Assembly (NCBI GenBank): GCA_014706295.1
Contig: JACSVZ010000012.1
Location: forward strand, 15,893,255-15,957,254
Direction of reading: 5' to 3'
DNA length: 64,000 nucleotides
DNA from: Lycocorax pyrrhopterus obiensis
Lineage: Eukaryota; Chordata; Aves; Passeriformes; Paradisaeidae
A program made the translations under genes and the position numbers. The notes below the pieces were generated by a model. That model did no database searches. It saw only the letters and a program-made list of their open reading frames with translations, and was not told where the DNA came from. The number at the start of each line of letters is the position of its first letter. The stretch's first letter is position 1. Below, in pieces: positions 12,363-25,719 of the stretch.

Positions 12363-14510
12363 TATCACTGGTCACCAGAGCTGCGAGGCTGGAGGGAGGG
12401 TTATTAAGCTTGGCTTGCACAGCTTGGCTCCTGTAGCTGTAGTTCTGCATGAGGCTTTTCTGTGGATGAAAAAGATGCTTTGCATCTTTATTTATTTATT
12501 TTTAATTTTCATGTTATCTATGTCTATTTGCATCTTTGTGCCTTGAAAAAGCCGTAGCTCTGAGCACCTCTCTGTGCTCCCATGGCTGGGTTCTTGGGAT
12601 GCCAGGATGTAATCCAAGGCCAGAGGAGTCCTGGCCCTTATCCTGCTCCTGGGTTGGACTCACTGCCTGTGTCTTGAGGCGATCCAGACGGATTTCAGCT
12701 GTGACCAACCTCCCAGGCAGTGGCACCCCATGTGGCAGATGTGCCCCACGGGTGACACCTGGCTCAGACACTGCCATTGCCGTGCTCTGGGCTGAGTGTC
12801 TGTAGCAGGAAAGCTGCTCCAAGTGCCAGAGCTGCCCTATTATCGCTTCATCTTATTCCTGAGCCCTGTGGGGCTGCTCGTGCTGTTCCAAGAGCGTTCA
12901 TCCATGAGCGTTCGCAGGTCTGGCTGCTCTGCTGGCAGCTTCCATCTCCGCCTGGCTGGGACAACACCGGCCTGCCAGCAGTGACAGTGTGGCCTGTCTG
13001 ATGTCCCCTGGTACTTGCCACCTTCGCTGCTTGTTTGCAGTTTTCCTTGCTCCATGCATGAGATGCAGAGCGACCTTTTAAAACACGTTCTCCTGGACGT
13101 GTGTGAGTATTTGTCCATAACGCATATGTGCCCTGCCTGCTCTGCATCCCTGGGGGTGGCATGAGAGATGCCAAGCTGTTTGCACCGGGGAGGACGTGGG
13201 TCACGTAGTCCTGGTGACTGTCCCTCCTGCAGAACAAGAGCTGCTTCCCTGGTGCATCATTCCTGCTTTAAGCTGCTGGTGCGGGGTTGGGGAGGTCGGT
13301 CCTGCCGAGCATTCCTGTGTGGTCGCCCCGTGGGCTCTGAGCAGCATCCTGACACCTGTCCAGGCAGGCAGGGACACCTTTCCCAGCCCTGCTGCAAGCA
13401 CCAAGCAGAAAATCATCCCCTGACCTCTTTAGCTCCCACCCATTTGCGGCCAAATCTCTGGCCAACAAGGAGGCTGAGGGCATGGATTGCCACCGCAGTG
13501 CCTGGTGCTGCCATAGCCCCCACAGCAGAGGGGGGCCTGGGTTCCGCTGCAGAGGGAGGGAAAGCTAAGCTGTGTTGGAAAATGAGTGGCTGGAAAGACA
13601 CAGCTGAGTTGGAACCATGGGCCAGCTGGGCAGAGCCTGAGGATACTAGAGTGAAAAAGTCCCAGACTATGTTTGGCAGCCTGAATGCTGCAGGACAGCA
13701 CGGGGTGGCCTCGCCCATGGTGGGTGCTGGTTGCCCTCACTCTGTGGCCCTGCTCTATCCATGCTCTGCAGCAGCTCATGTGAAGGAGCCCCAGGGGTTT
13801 GCTGAACATCCCAAAGCTGCTGCTTCCTGTAGGGATGCACAGCAGGCCCTGAGATGAGGGCAGAGCTGCGGTGGGACCCATGGGGATGAGCTATGTGAGG
13901 CTGCACCAGGGAAACCCATCAGCTTCTGCATTCGAAATGTGTCTGCTGCCTGTGTTCAGCTTTTGCTTTTTATGTGTTGCCAGAGGGCTGCCATGGGCAG
14001 ATCCAGGTGATTTGGAACAACTCTGAAGGGAATGATGAGGGCTCCTGATTTTGGTGAGGTTGTGACTTCTTTTTCCAGAATTTCTTTTTCCAGATTTTCT
14101 TTTTCCAGAATTTTTTCCAAAAAAACCTCTCCTCACTTTGGGAGTGAGGAGTTTTCCCTGTGTGCCCCAGGCCCCAGCTGACACTTGTGGATGCAGACTG
14201 GGAGCTCACAAAGGTGCTGGCTCCTTCCGCTGGAGTGAAGGCTGAGGTGGGTTTGATGGTCTGACAGAGGATGAGACTGTGCTGTGACGAAAGGGCAGAG
14301 AGCTGCTGCCAGTGAGCTGGGGACCAAAGTGGAGACATCCAGCCCTGGACAACACGGGCTCAGATGCCATCTTCCTTTTTTCCTTCTTTTTTCTTGTTTT
14401 TCTCCTTTTTCTGTTGAGGTGTTACAGCTGGGGAAACCTCTCCTGTGCCCCCAAACCAGCCTGGCACCAGGTGGGGAGCTGTTGGCACCTGGGATCACCA
14501 TGCAGTAAAG
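12363..14510. other. Gene-free DNA
   Basis: Nothing recognised except the 15-bp tandem repeat at 14067-14122. Confidence 0.5.
14067..14122. repeat. 15-bp tandem repeat, three full units
   Basis: The units TTCTTTTTCCAGAAT (14067-14081), TTCTTTTTCCAGATT (14082-14096) and TTCTTTTTCCAGAAT (14097-14111) are followed by a decayed partial unit ending in an A run. The array lies in the gene-free 5' flank. Confidence 0.9.
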
Positions 14511-14787
14511 TAGAATCCCAGGATGGTTTGGGTTGGAGGGAACCTTAAAGCCTATCCCATTCCACCCCCTGCCATGGGCAAGGATACCTTCCACTAGCCC
14601 AGGTTACTCCAAGCCCCATCCAGCCTGGCCTTGGACACTGCCAGGGATCCAGGGGCAGCCCCAGCTTCTCTGGGCACCCTGTGCCAGGGCCTCCCCACCC
14701 TCCCAGGGAACAATTCCTTCCCAATATCCCATCCATCCCTGCCCTCTGGCAGTGGGAAGCCATTCTCTGTGTCCTGTCCCTCCATCC
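14511..14787 (-). mobile_element. CR1 LINE 3' fragment, left half, interrupted by an LTR
   Basis: It begins with TAGAATCCCAGGATGG and follows the subfamily 1 sequence up to CTCCATCC, where the LTR at 14788-15634 interrupts it. The remainder resumes at 15635. Confidence 0.9.
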
Positions 14788-15634
14788 TGTCCTGGTTTGA
14801 AAGACAGGTGTCTGTCAAAGAAGGCAGGAGCCTCCCCTGAAATGGAAAATGCACCCCCCTTCCCTCCGAATTATTATAATTTTGAAATTAAGGGGCTTTC
14901 AGGCAAAGATATGAGGGGTAGGAACAACAGTTCTTTACTAATATATATATATATGTATGACAAGGCAAACAAACAACAATAACTATGGCAGTAACAGCAA
15001 ACAGAACCACAAACCCAGTGCCAGCCCCTCTCGGCTGTAGGTCACCCCTCCCCCCCTTCGGTGCAGTTCCAGTCACAGCTGGCAGGAGCGGCTCGGGGTC
15101 CCGGGAAAGGATGGACGAAAAGCTTCACAAACCCTCTGGGCAGCTGGTCCCGGTGTCCGGCCGGACCCTCGGCAGCAGCAGGCTGGAGCAGCAGAGACGA
15201 GCACAGATCCCGGGGGGCAGACGAGATGTAGCAAACTGCGGGGCTGCAGTGGGAGCGCCGGGAGGTCTCAGCTGGCGAGGGTGTGCGGGCTACAGTGTAG
15301 CGAAGGGGTCCAAGAGGCAGCAGGAGCAAAGCGGCTGCGGCCCGGCTCGCAGCAGGGCAGGGAAAAGGTGGGCTTCGGAATCCGGGTTTCTCAGGTAGGA
15401 GGAAAAACAGCTGAAAAGAAGAAACCTCCAGCTCTGACCCACACCTTCTTCACACTGAGGGCACCAGCAAAAAACCTGCTCCCCCACCCCCCAGGTGAAA
15501 AACAAGTAGCTAGCCCTCTGTGGCCGGCTCTTTTGTTCTTCTTAAGCACCCAGTAATTTGTCCCCCTGGAAACATATATGGGAAAAATCTTTAAGAGAAA
15601 AAGAAGAACAGGAGAACTCCTCAAACCCCCAACA
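14788..15634 (-). mobile_element. ERVL-like solo LTR inserted into a CR1 copy
   Basis: The 847-bp insert begins TGTCCTGGTTTG and ends CCCCCAACA on the + strand (TG...CA). It is flanked by the perfect 5-bp duplication CATCC (14783-14787 and 15635-15639). The CR1 sequence on its left (14511-14787) resumes on its right, so the boundaries are exact. The - strand orientation is inferred from resemblance to the avian ERVL-type LTR whose 3' part has TTAATTTCAAAATTATAATA and ends AAACCAGGACA. It is locally CpG-rich. No retroviral genes remain. Confidence 0.85.
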
Positions 15635-15800
15635 CATCCCTTGTCTCCAGTCCCTCTCCAGCTCTCCTGGAGCCCCTTTAGGCCCTGGAAGGGGCTCTGA
15701 GGTCTCCCTGGAGCCTTCTCCTCTCCAGGTGAACACCCCCAGCTCTCCCAGCCTGGCTGCAGAGCAGAGGGGCTCCAGCCCTGGAAGTGGCTCGAGAGCT
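15635..15800 (-). mobile_element. CR1 LINE fragment, right half, continuing after the LTR
   Basis: It resumes with the duplicated CATCC and CTTGTCTCCAGTCCCTCTCC, then ...CTCTCCAGGTGAACACCCCC, exactly where an uninterrupted copy (40783-41238) would continue. Confidence 0.9.
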
Positions 15801-18800
15801 TCCTGAGCCCCACCTGGGAGGGAAAGCAGCACCTCGAGTTTTGCCTACCGGCCTGTGGGAAGAGACATATCCCGATTTTTATCACGTGGGGATTGCACAA
15901 TGCCGAGCTGCACCACTGAGCTCTGCCTGCCCCCGGCAGCCCGGCCTGAGCCCGCGGCAATTCCCAGGGCCCGTGGCCGAAGGACTGGTCTCTGCCCCAG
16001 TTAGTTCATCTGCCAGGGCTGAGCTCGGGGGGCTGGGACCCGGGGAGGGAGCGGGAAGTGCAGGTTTGTGCTGCTGTCGTGATGCTCCCTGTGACTCCCT
16101 CCTGTGTCTTCTGCAAGCCTCGGGCAGCGAGAGACCCGGCCGTGCTGCCCGGGGGGAGGCAGACGCGTCGGATGGGGCTCTCCAGCATTTGGGGGGCCAC
16201 AGCACAGCTTCCAGAGCTGCTTGAGGTGCTGGCAGAGGTGTCCTGGCTGCTGCCAGCTGCTGCATGGGACAGCGAGGCTGCTCAGCCCCACAGGTACCAT
16301 GGTGCTGGTCCTGCCTGTGTGCTGAGAGATGGGCTGAGGTGTGGTGGTGTCTCTGCTTGTGCAGAGGTGCGTGTTGGGCTGAGCTGAGGTTCACAGGAAT
16401 GATAAACAAAAGCGATGAACAAATCTTTGGGGTACTTCAAACTTTTTTTCTCATTTGGGGATATTAAGGGGTGAATTCCTTGGCATTTTAGCTAAAGACA
16501 ACCTGTGTGTTCGTACACTGATGAGAGCAGATGTAGGAAGTAGCCTGTTCTGTCACACACTTCTGATGCTGGTTTTAGGTATTTGACAGGGAGAACCACT
16601 GACCTTGTGCTCCACCATCTCCTCTCCCGTGGCAGCTGGTAACTGATGTAGAAGTTTCAATTTCTAATTTGCTTTCTCTTTTAAGCAAAAGGTGATTCCC
16701 TCCTGTCCATGAGGAAAATACCTAGCAGTGTCTGTGCAGAGCATGTGCTGTGAGTTGTTTTTCTCACCACATTGACATCATGAGGTTGGAAGTTTGGGTG
16801 GTTTTCTGCTGTGGAATGTGGCTGTGATGCTGGACCTCTTTCCTCCACACTGCAGGCAAGGTGTGCTCTGCTTCCCGTGTGTCCTGGCACAGCCTGACAG
16901 ACCCCAGCGGGGTGTATGTAAAAGGTATTGCCTTACAGCTGCTCCCTCCTCTCTTTAGGGAAGGGCACTGAATTATGGTGGGAACCCAGTGGATCCTTGA
17001 CCCCAACCGTTTGGCAGAAACCCCCTTGGCTAAACCCTCTCGCCAGCCAGCACTTAGATGCTGGGTTTGAATGTGCTGGATGTGCAGTACTTATGGTGCC
17101 TTTCCTGGTGTGGTCCAGGCTCTGGCAGGATCCTAGGATGCTTTGCCGGGGCTGGAGTGTTGTCTCCCCACAGCTCCTCCGGGCACAACTTCACATTGCT
17201 CATCCCCTGATGGGTGCTGGGGCAAGGTCCGAACCCCCCAGCCCTGGAAGGAGCCCCCTCCCTCCCCTGCCCCTGTGTCGGGTGCAGTGCTTGCGTGGCC
17301 GTGGGATGAGTCAGCTCACTCCGGTGCTGAGGAAGTGTGGTTGGACCGCGTTGTGTTTTGGTTCAGAGCAGATCAGCTGAGCTGACTCATTTCTGCTCCT
17401 TTCTGCTGGTGCTGGTGTGAGTTTCACAGTGGGACACAGACCTGTCCCACAGCCAGTTCCTATCAGCCTGCACAGACACCTCCGTGGGGTTTCCCTTCCC
17501 CCTGTCAGCACGGCAGCACCCTTTGAAGGCAGCAGCGAGGTAAGGGTAGGAATAGAGGTGGGAAGAGCTGATGCTGCAGATGGTGCAGGATGCCAGGGTC
17601 TCCCTCCTTCTCTGCCTCCTTTCTCCATCTCCACAGCAGTGAAACCCTGGTCTCACCACACAGGGCTGTGGTGTCGGGTTTGAACCATGTGTTCCTGGCA
17701 TGAGCATGATGTGAGCATGTGGGGCAGAGTCCTGGAAGCAGTCGGGTTCCTCAGGGCTCACGCTGGAAAATGGGGGGCTTCCTGGGACCCCAGTGTGTGG
17801 CTGCCCCATGCACAGCTAATCCCACCAACTTCCAGGGCCTGTGGGTGTCCCTGAGGTGTCAGAGCTCAGGGAGCTGCTGTGAGTGCCCTGAGCAGCTCCG
17901 TGACTGGAGCTCTGTCCCTGCTGCCTACATGTGAGCAGGGACAGCAGTGCCTCGGAGCTGTACGGCAGCAGAGTTCCTGTCAGGTGAGGAGTCTCGCTAT
18001 GCAGCTTCTCATTTTGGTGGCTCTGACCATCTGGGTAATTGTCTTTGTCCTGCCCAATGGGGCTTTAAACATTTTGTCTATATTGTGAAGGATCGGATGT
18101 GATCTGCTTTGTCAGTCATCTTATTTTCCTGAAATAAGTCAAAGTATTTGTTTTCCCTTGGGTGCTATTTGGGCTCTGTACTCTGGCAGTCCTGGAGGTT
18201 TTAATTTTACACAAGTAGCATTTCAGAAGTTTTAGAGGTTTGTTTTGACTTTGTTTTAATTAAATTGCTGTAACCTGGGGGAAATCTTTGGCCTTAATTT
18301 AAATGGAAAGCCTTATCCTGAGTAAATCCAACATCCCTGTCTAGCTGGTGATTGTGCTGTTCGGAGTTTTGACAGGAAAAGTTAAAATTTGACTCCAGGC
18401 TTGAAAGTTTGCAATCATTGACTGCAACAGGTGGGGCCAGCTCGGTGGTGTAAGAGGATTACGTCAATCTGTTGTTTGGGAAAGAAGTAAGATTTTAATA
18501 GATTCTGTTTTGATGCAGAAATGAGATAATTACTGGTTGAGAGGTGAAAAGAAAACAGTTGGAAGTAGAAATGGTGCCTGGTGTTGGATCCTGGGCTTGT
18601 TGAGGATGTCTGTGCCCTTCTGGGCCAGTGCTTCCTGAGGGATGTGGGGTTCTTTGGGGAATAGGGAGGATTCAAATTCCCATGCGGTCTGAGCACTGTC
18701 TCCTCCTGGAACAGCCTTTCCACCACACAAACCCCGGCTGCCAGGCTGGATCTGCTGCCAGTTCACAGAAGTCCAGGTGAGCTTGAGTTGTGAAGCCCTG

Positions 18801-18911
18801 GGAAGGGGAGGTGCTCAGGACGGTGCCTCCATGTCCATGGGATCAGTGGAAGGACTTCACCCAAATCAGAGAGAAGCTCGAGGCTGTGGATGAGTAATTT
18901 CCCAGAGAGGC

Positions 18912-19138
18912 TGTTGCATACTAGGAAGAGATCCTTCCCTGGATGGGGGGAGGCCCTGGCACAGGGTGCCCAGAGAAGCTGTGGCTGCCCCTGGATCCCT
19001 GGCACTGCCAGGCTGGACGGGGCTTGGAGCAGCCTGGGATGGTGGAAGGTGTCCCTGCCCATGGCAGGGGTGGAATGGGATGGGCTTTAAGGTCCCTTCC
19101 AGCCGAAACCATTCTGTGATTCCATGATTCTGTGATTT
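18912..19138 (+). mobile_element. CR1 LINE 3' fragment (subfamily 1)
   Basis: It is similar to 4990-5320 and shorter at the 5' side. It ends with three tail units (TTCTGTGATTCCATGATTCTG). Confidence 0.85.
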
Positions 19139-20376
19139 ATCCATAATTCCCTTCCAAGCAGGCCATGCCAGGTGCTGAGAGGGAGCTGGTCAGATGCTCT
19201 TCCTGCTCATTTGGTTGTGTATGGGGTGATCTCCTATGCCTGGCTGTTAATCAGGTTTTGGTCTTTCTTCAGCCACTGGTGCCACCTCCCTGCCCTGGTG
19301 TCGCCCTGAGATTTGCAGTTTTTTGATGTTTTCATTTCTGTGATGGAGTTCTCACGCACTTTTTGTAAACACAGTTATGTTTGACTAACTGTTCTTTTTT
19401 GTTTTCATTCTTTCTCTTGAGGCGGAGAAGTTTGATAGACTTTTTTGTTTGACTAGTGTGGTTGGAGAGGTGGTAACCTCATCTTCCAATCCACGGTCAT
19501 TCCTAAGAACATATATATATAAAGTAAAATAAACAGCCTGGGGCTTTTCCTGGCTTCTTTTCTGTCCTGAACTAAGCTGGGTCTGCGTGGTTCTTTTCGT
19601 GTCCAAGTACGACACCCTGGTGAGCCCCAGGAGGGGACACAGCAGCCGTGGGCAGTGCCCAGCAGTCGCAGGTGGTTCAGGAAGCTGGGGCACAAGGCTG
19701 GGGTGAAGGGAGCAGCAGGGGCTCACTGAGCAGCCACCACGGTGTGTACAGGGCTGGGAGGAGTGGGTACAGCACGCAGTGAAGATGGTGTGCCCAGGAT
19801 GGCTTTGCCCCACGGGCTGGCAGCTGGGCACAATCCCTCCGTCCCTTGTCTGCCTCGTCGTTCTCCTATCACACCACTGCGAGTCCTGGCCCCTTTTGGG
19901 AAGCCTTGGGGGTTGTGTGCTTGCTAAGGAAACCCTTGTAAGAGCCCCCCTGGGTCTGACAGGGGTGGTGGGGGACACAGTTGTCGGGAGCCAGCTGTGG
20001 GAGGGGCTGCTCCTCCTCGGAGCTCTGCTGTCTGTGGGATGCCAGCAGCTGCATCGATCCAGTCCCCTGGCTCTCCCAGCCTGGAGACTGCTTGCTCTTT
20101 ATTGATTATCATTTTTTTTCTGAAGACTGATGAAGTTTGCTGGGCTCTAATTGCATGAATTATTCTCCTTTCCATTTTCTGAAACCCTTGATCATGTTAA
20201 TGAGTATTCCAATTTTTGCTTTGGGTTATGCCAGGGCTGGATTTTCAGGGAAAAAGAACAACTGGTGTGCAGTGAGCTGGGTCTGCTCCCAGGCTGCTTG
20301 AGTGTGTGGGGATTATGCATGTCCCGGTTTGTCCCACGTGGGCAGGATCTGGGGTTTTTTTCCCTTTTTATTTGAA

Positions 20377-20564
20377 AGAATCATAGAATTAAATCATAGA
20401 ATTACAGAATGTCTTGACTTGGATGGGACCCATGAGGATCATCCAGCCCAGCTCCTGGCCCTGCACAGACACCCCAACAATCCCACCCTGGGCATCCCTG
20501 AGAGCGTTGTCCAAACACTCCTGGAGCTCTGGCAGCCTCGGGGCTGAGATCATTCCCTGGGGAT
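20377..20564 (-). mobile_element. CR1 LINE 3' fragment (subfamily 2)
   Basis: It has a duplicated inverted tail (AATCATAGAATTAAATCATAG), then blocks shared with 12185-12362. Confidence 0.85.
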
Positions 20565-21289
20565 CAGATGAATTTCGGGTGGGTCTCAAGCAGTGTGGGA
20601 GCAGAGCCAACGTGGCCACGTTCGGGAATGGTTCAGCAGAGGCAGCACCCCTTGCCCATAAGACAGCCCTGCCAGCTCCAAATGTCCTCAGATTATCCTG
20701 TCTTTGTTTCTCCTTTGGCTGTGTTTCCTCCCATCACCTCACTGTTGATGTTGTATACTTTCTTCAGTCCTTTTAAACTCAACAAACTATTTTTAGGAGG
20801 TATCAACAAATTTTCTCTCTCTTTTTTTTCACTTAGCAAGTATCTAAAAGCTTGTGTGACTCCTCCAGCTGCCTGTGCTGCTGGCTGCTTTTCCCTGCCC
20901 TTATCTCTTCCCTGCAAGCCTGAGCCAGGTTTTTGTGCAGCCATCAGGGAGCAGCACCAGGGACAGCCCTGCTTTGGGAGGTAATTATCCCTGTGTGCCC
21001 ATGATTTAACTGCACAGGGCTGCGAGTGGTGAGAACCTTTGAAGTGGGATGAAATAACCTGGCAATTTCCATCGATCCAGGGGGTTAAAAAGGGAGTTGG
21101 ATTTCAGGAGCATGCACGTCCCACGCTGCTCCAGAAAGGGACAGATGCTCATCAGCTGCTGCAGGTGGGTTACTGGATCAGCCCCGGCATCTCCGTGCTG
21201 GAGGCTGGGGCTGCCTCTGTGCTGCCACGCTGGTTTTGGTGGTGGTTCCGCCTCTGCTCCCTCGGTGCTTCTCTGGGAAGGTGAATTTT

Positions 21290-21695
21290 CGAAGAATCAT
21301 AGGAAGGACCCACGAGGATCGTGAGTCCAACCCCTGGCCCTGGCCAGGCACTCCAACAGTCCCACCCTGGGCATCCCTGGCAGCGCTGTCCAAACGCTCC
21401 TGGAGCTCTGGCAGCCTCGGGGCCGTGCCCATTCCCTGGGGAGCCTGGACAGTGCCCAGCACCCTCTAGGGGAAGAACCTTTCCCTGATATCCAGCCCAA
21501 ACCTCCTGTGACACAGCTCCAGTTGTCTCCTATCCCTGGTCACAGACAGCAGACATCAGAGCTGTCCCCCCTCAGGAGGAGCTGCAGCCCCGGTGAGCTC
21601 TGTGCTCCATCTCCTCTTCTCCAGCTGAACAAACCAAGTGCCCTCAGCCTCTCCTCCTATGGCTTCCGCTCCAAACCCTTCCCCATCCTTGTAGT
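21290..21695 (-). mobile_element. CR1 LINE 3' fragment (subfamily 2, longer copy)
   Basis: It shares the GAGGATCGTGAGTCC...CTGGCAGCCTCGGGGCC blocks with the other subfamily 2 copies. It extends further toward the element's 5' side, through GAGCTGCAGCCCCGGTGAGC to TCTCCTCCTATGGCTTCC. Confidence 0.85.
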
Positions 21696-22217
21696 GCAAG
21701 GCTCTCCCTACACGATTCTGTTATTTCCAAGAAAGAGGGTATTTTAATTTAATTTGAGAATGAGAGTATTTTACCTTAATATGGGCGGCACATCTGGGTT
21801 TGCTGCTGGAATTAGAGTAGTTGTGCTAAGTGATACATTGGGTAAATCAGCAAATTGATGTGGTTGGCTCGTGGTAGGTACCGGCACAGAAATGTGTGTG
21901 TAATGCAATAGAGCTGGCAATTACAGCAAAGTGCCTGCTTAGACTGAAATTATTGAACCTCTTGCACACTCTGCGCTTTATTACAGCTGTGTTGAGATGT
22001 AGCACTTCCCAGAGGGCTTCACAGCTCTGCCAGCAAGTGTGCGTCGCTCCCAGGGCTGTGCTGTTCCCAGGAGTTGGCTCCAGGAGCCTCCAGCCATGTT
22101 TCTCCAGGGCTCTGGGCACCAGAGAGGACCTGCAGTGTGTTGTGCTGCTGTGGGCTCCTGTTTGCACAGAGCACGGGCACATTTAGAATCAAGATGAAAT
22201 GCTTTGATGAATTCTGG

Positions 22218-22535
22218 ACAGAATAACTTAGGTTGGAAAAGTCCTCCAAGACCATCGAGTCCAAGTGTTAGCATTGTCAAGCCCACTCATGTCCCCTCAC
22301 AGAGAATTTCTTCCCAATATCCCATCTAACCCTGCCCTCTGGCAGTGGGAAGCCTTTCCCCCTTGTTCTGTCACTCCAAAGTCCCTCTCCAGCTCTCCTG
22401 GAGCCCCTTTAGGCCCTGGAAGGGGCTCTGAGGTGTCCCTGGAGCCTTCTCCTCTCCAGATGAACACCCCCAGCTCTCCCAGCCTGGCTGCAGAGCAGAA
22501 GGGCTCCAGCCCTTGGAGCATCTCCATGGCCTCCC
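22218..22535 (-). mobile_element. CR1 LINE fragment, internally rearranged
   Basis: The left part (ACTTAGGTTGGAAAAGTCC, ACCATCGAGTCCAAG) is a CR1 3' end of a different subtype. The right part (TTCTTCCCAATATCCCATC, GGAGCCTTCTCCTCTCCAGA) matches subfamily 1. The missing middle suggests a deletion or two adjacent insertions. Confidence 0.75.
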
Positions 22536-25500
22536 CTAGATTTGTTCCGATGTGTCTTGTGCATCTGTTCCTTAAATCAGTTCATACTTGCATTTAACAT
22601 TTCTTTGCATGCACATGTTGATAATTGGTTTTGAACATCCTGTGAAATAATGTATTCCAGTTTTATTTTTATCCCAAAACATTTGATGGTTCTCTGGTAC
22701 ACTGGGTTAACCAGCAGTGCAAAATAAGGCCTCAGTCACTGTGGGTATATTTAAAATAGGATAGAAGAAGTTTATTTCCTAAACCACAAGAATTAGTGCT
22801 CAGAATTTTAAAAAAAATAGTGATTATCAAAATTCTTCAGTATTGGCTGAAAGATTTGACAGGGAGCTGATGTGTGACATCAGTGGCCAGTTTTCAGCAG
22901 TTCGGAAAATTCCTGCCCCAAAGCTCTTTGAAGTCCCCAGGGTGCTTTCAGGTGACTTCCCAGGTACCTTGGAGAAGCCAGTCCCTCCCCAGCTGGCACT
23001 AAGAGAAGGCTCATGAGAAATTCTGTTCCACCTGACCTGAGGACACAGATGTTCTTGGGGGATTGGGAAGCTTCCTCTCACGCAGTTTTGGGGATCTCAG
23101 CAGGTGTTTGTCTCTTGTGGGGAGAGGGACTCTGATGACAACAGATGGAAACTGGATTACCAGGGCTCCCGCAGTGAAATGAGCCCTTTGCCACAGGACA
23201 TCCTGGGATGAGCAGGCAGCAGTGCCTCCTGCTCCAGGCTCTGGTTCCGATGAGCTGCTCAGGCTCCAGCTCCTCCTCTGGTCCGTCTGGCAGATTTTCT
23301 AGACTGTTCTGCTGCTGTCACTGCTTAATGTCACACCTCCAGTCTAGGACTCCACTTGTGCATCCTCTGCGTTGCTGCAGTTCTGCTCTCCAGGAATCAG
23401 CCAGCCTGGGAAAGGAACAAAGGGAAAGGGAGCCTCAAACCAGCCAAGGTTTTACTTGTAGAGATGGGGCGGCTGCTCCCACAGTGGCTTCAACCTGTTT
23501 TAATTGCTTCCCCCAAACAGTGGGAGGTTGGGTACTGGTGAGCATCCTCCGTGCTGTCCTGGCAGAGGGATGAGCTGCTGGAAGCACGGCTGAAGGAGGA
23601 GCAGGATGGGCTCTGCATCAGCTGCTGAGGGGCTTTTGGGGATGCAGCTCCCCAGAAGAGCCAGGGCTGGAAAGTGGGTGTGTTTAACTGGTGTTGAGTG
23701 GTCTGGGTGTGGAGTGAAACTGGAGCCCTGGAGAAATACAGTTGGGGTCCTCTTGGACTGTAGGAGTGGACGGAGCAGCTGTCAGCTCAGAAGAACCCCC
23801 TTTTCCTCTTTCCCTGCTTCTGCCTATCCATATTTAAGAAGTGTAATTGGAGCAAAAGCTGCTTGGGGAAGCCACAGAGATGTAACCAGATCTGGTTTGC
23901 TCACACTGGGCTCAGGAGCACAGGGACTGGGGGCTGCAGGGAGTCTCTGGGAATGGTGCAGGGCCACCTTCCAGGGCTGGCTGGCTTGTCCCACTGTGCT
24001 GGCTGGCCACAGGAGCTGGCAGAGAAGCTTCCCAGTTCCCACTTAGGATGTCTGAGCTGCTGGGACAGAGCTGTGATGACTTCTGCCTGAAAAAGCTTTG
24101 ATGATATTTGCAAGCTAGGACTGGTGCTGGTTCCCACATCTGCCATGGCTTTGCCGTGTTTGGAGGGTTCTGAAATGGGGAATGTTGGTCTCTAGGGCCC
24201 AAAGCAGTATATGCCCAGGAATGTGTGAGCTGACCCACACAGCCAGGCTGTGTTTGACTTGTGGGTATTTTTCTCCTCCCAAAAGCTGCAGCCAGAGGTG
24301 TGAGATGCCTGTGCCAGGGCTGGGTGGTGGCTGCGCAGCCGTGCTCAGCATCCCCCAAGTCCCAGTGCCATGTGGGTTCTGATTCCTGCTTTAACATCTC
24401 CTCCACAGCTCCTCTTAAAAATCAGTTTATGTCTCTGCAAATTAAACCACTGTTTCGCTTATGAAGTGTTTCATTCCACTGATAAGTGGAAGTGGGAAGC
24501 TGTCGCATCACTGAGTGCATGGCTGCAAACCCCAGCACAGCAGATTGTTAATGTGAAATTAGAGAGTTCAGCAATATCTTGGCAGATTGCCTCTGCTGCT
24601 CCTCTGGGAGCCAGCTGGTGTGACAGCCCTGTCTGAAGGGTTGACCACTCATTCTCTGAGCAAGGAAGGGCCTGAGGGCTGTTCCATGTCCTTGGGGCAA
24701 AGGAAACAGCCCTTCCCTTGCCCCAAGCCACCAGCACAAAAGCAGAGACTAACCCAGAGGAGACATATGGGAGCTTGTGCTGCCTCTGCCCCAGCACTGG
24801 TTGTGCTTTCAGCCAGATGGGTCCCAGTCAGCCTGGTCCAGGGTGATGGGGTACTCTGGGGGGCTGTAATCCCCTCTGGAGTATCACTTTTTGGGCACAG
24901 ATGGAGGTGTTTATGGAGCTGTCTGATCTTTCAGGCATTGGTACCTTCAATGCCACCATCCCCAGCTGATCCAGAGGTTTCATGAAGGTAGCGTTCCCTC
25001 CTGTTTGTTTTCCAGGTGCTGGCACTGTTGGGCTCATGGACTAAGCTCTGCAACCTCGTTGGGAGCCTGACTCCCTGCCAAGAGCTGTGGCTCCTACCTA
25101 CCTCCCACCGGAGGCTACTGCAGAAGTGTGTGGTGTCCCTGGCTGTAGGGATGTCCCCCATGCAGCTGGAATGCTGCGGAAGTCTGGCTTGCTCCTTGGA
25201 TTTTGTGTCCACCAGTCTGTCAAATCCTCCTGCTGTTTTCACTACAGTCTTCCAAATTGCCCTTTTGTCCTCAAACAGTTCTGCTTTGCACATGCCAAAG
25301 GAGGATCTGTGGGGCAGCACCGCTGCTCCTCTGCCCTCCCAATAGGTGGTGGGAGGAAGGGGAGAAGAGAGGGATTCGAATTAACGCCACTCTTCCTCTC
25401 CACTCCTCCTGCTGCCCTGTCCAGCCCCTCTCCCGTTGCCTTGGCATAGCTCAGGAGCAGGTAACATCACCGCTGCCAGGTGACCCCGCTGTCCTCCTCA

Positions 25501-25719
25501 CGCTCCAAGGTGTGTGTGCCTCAGCTCAGTTCCCTCCGGGAGAGCCGGTGCTGTGCCTTTTTCCACAACAGGGAATCAAGAGTTTGTCCCCTTCTGCCTT
25601 CCCTTCTCTGATCTCCCCCTCGGCTGCTTCCCGCTGCCTCCCGCCAGCCCCCTCTGCTCTCCCCCGGCTCCTCCACTCTCCTCCGGCTCATCTGACCTCC
25701 TTTGACGTGTTGCATTTCA
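22536..25719. other. Gene-free DNA upstream of the CpG island
   Basis: No repeat or exon was recognised. G+C content rises toward the CpG island. It may contain distal promoter elements. Confidence 0.45.

Larger units (their letters stand above)
15801..22217. other. Gene-free DNA between repeats
   Basis: It holds CR1 copies at 18912, 20377 and 21290. The remaining sequence shows no exon with good splice sites and coding character. 18060-18330 is A/T-rich. Confidence 0.5.
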
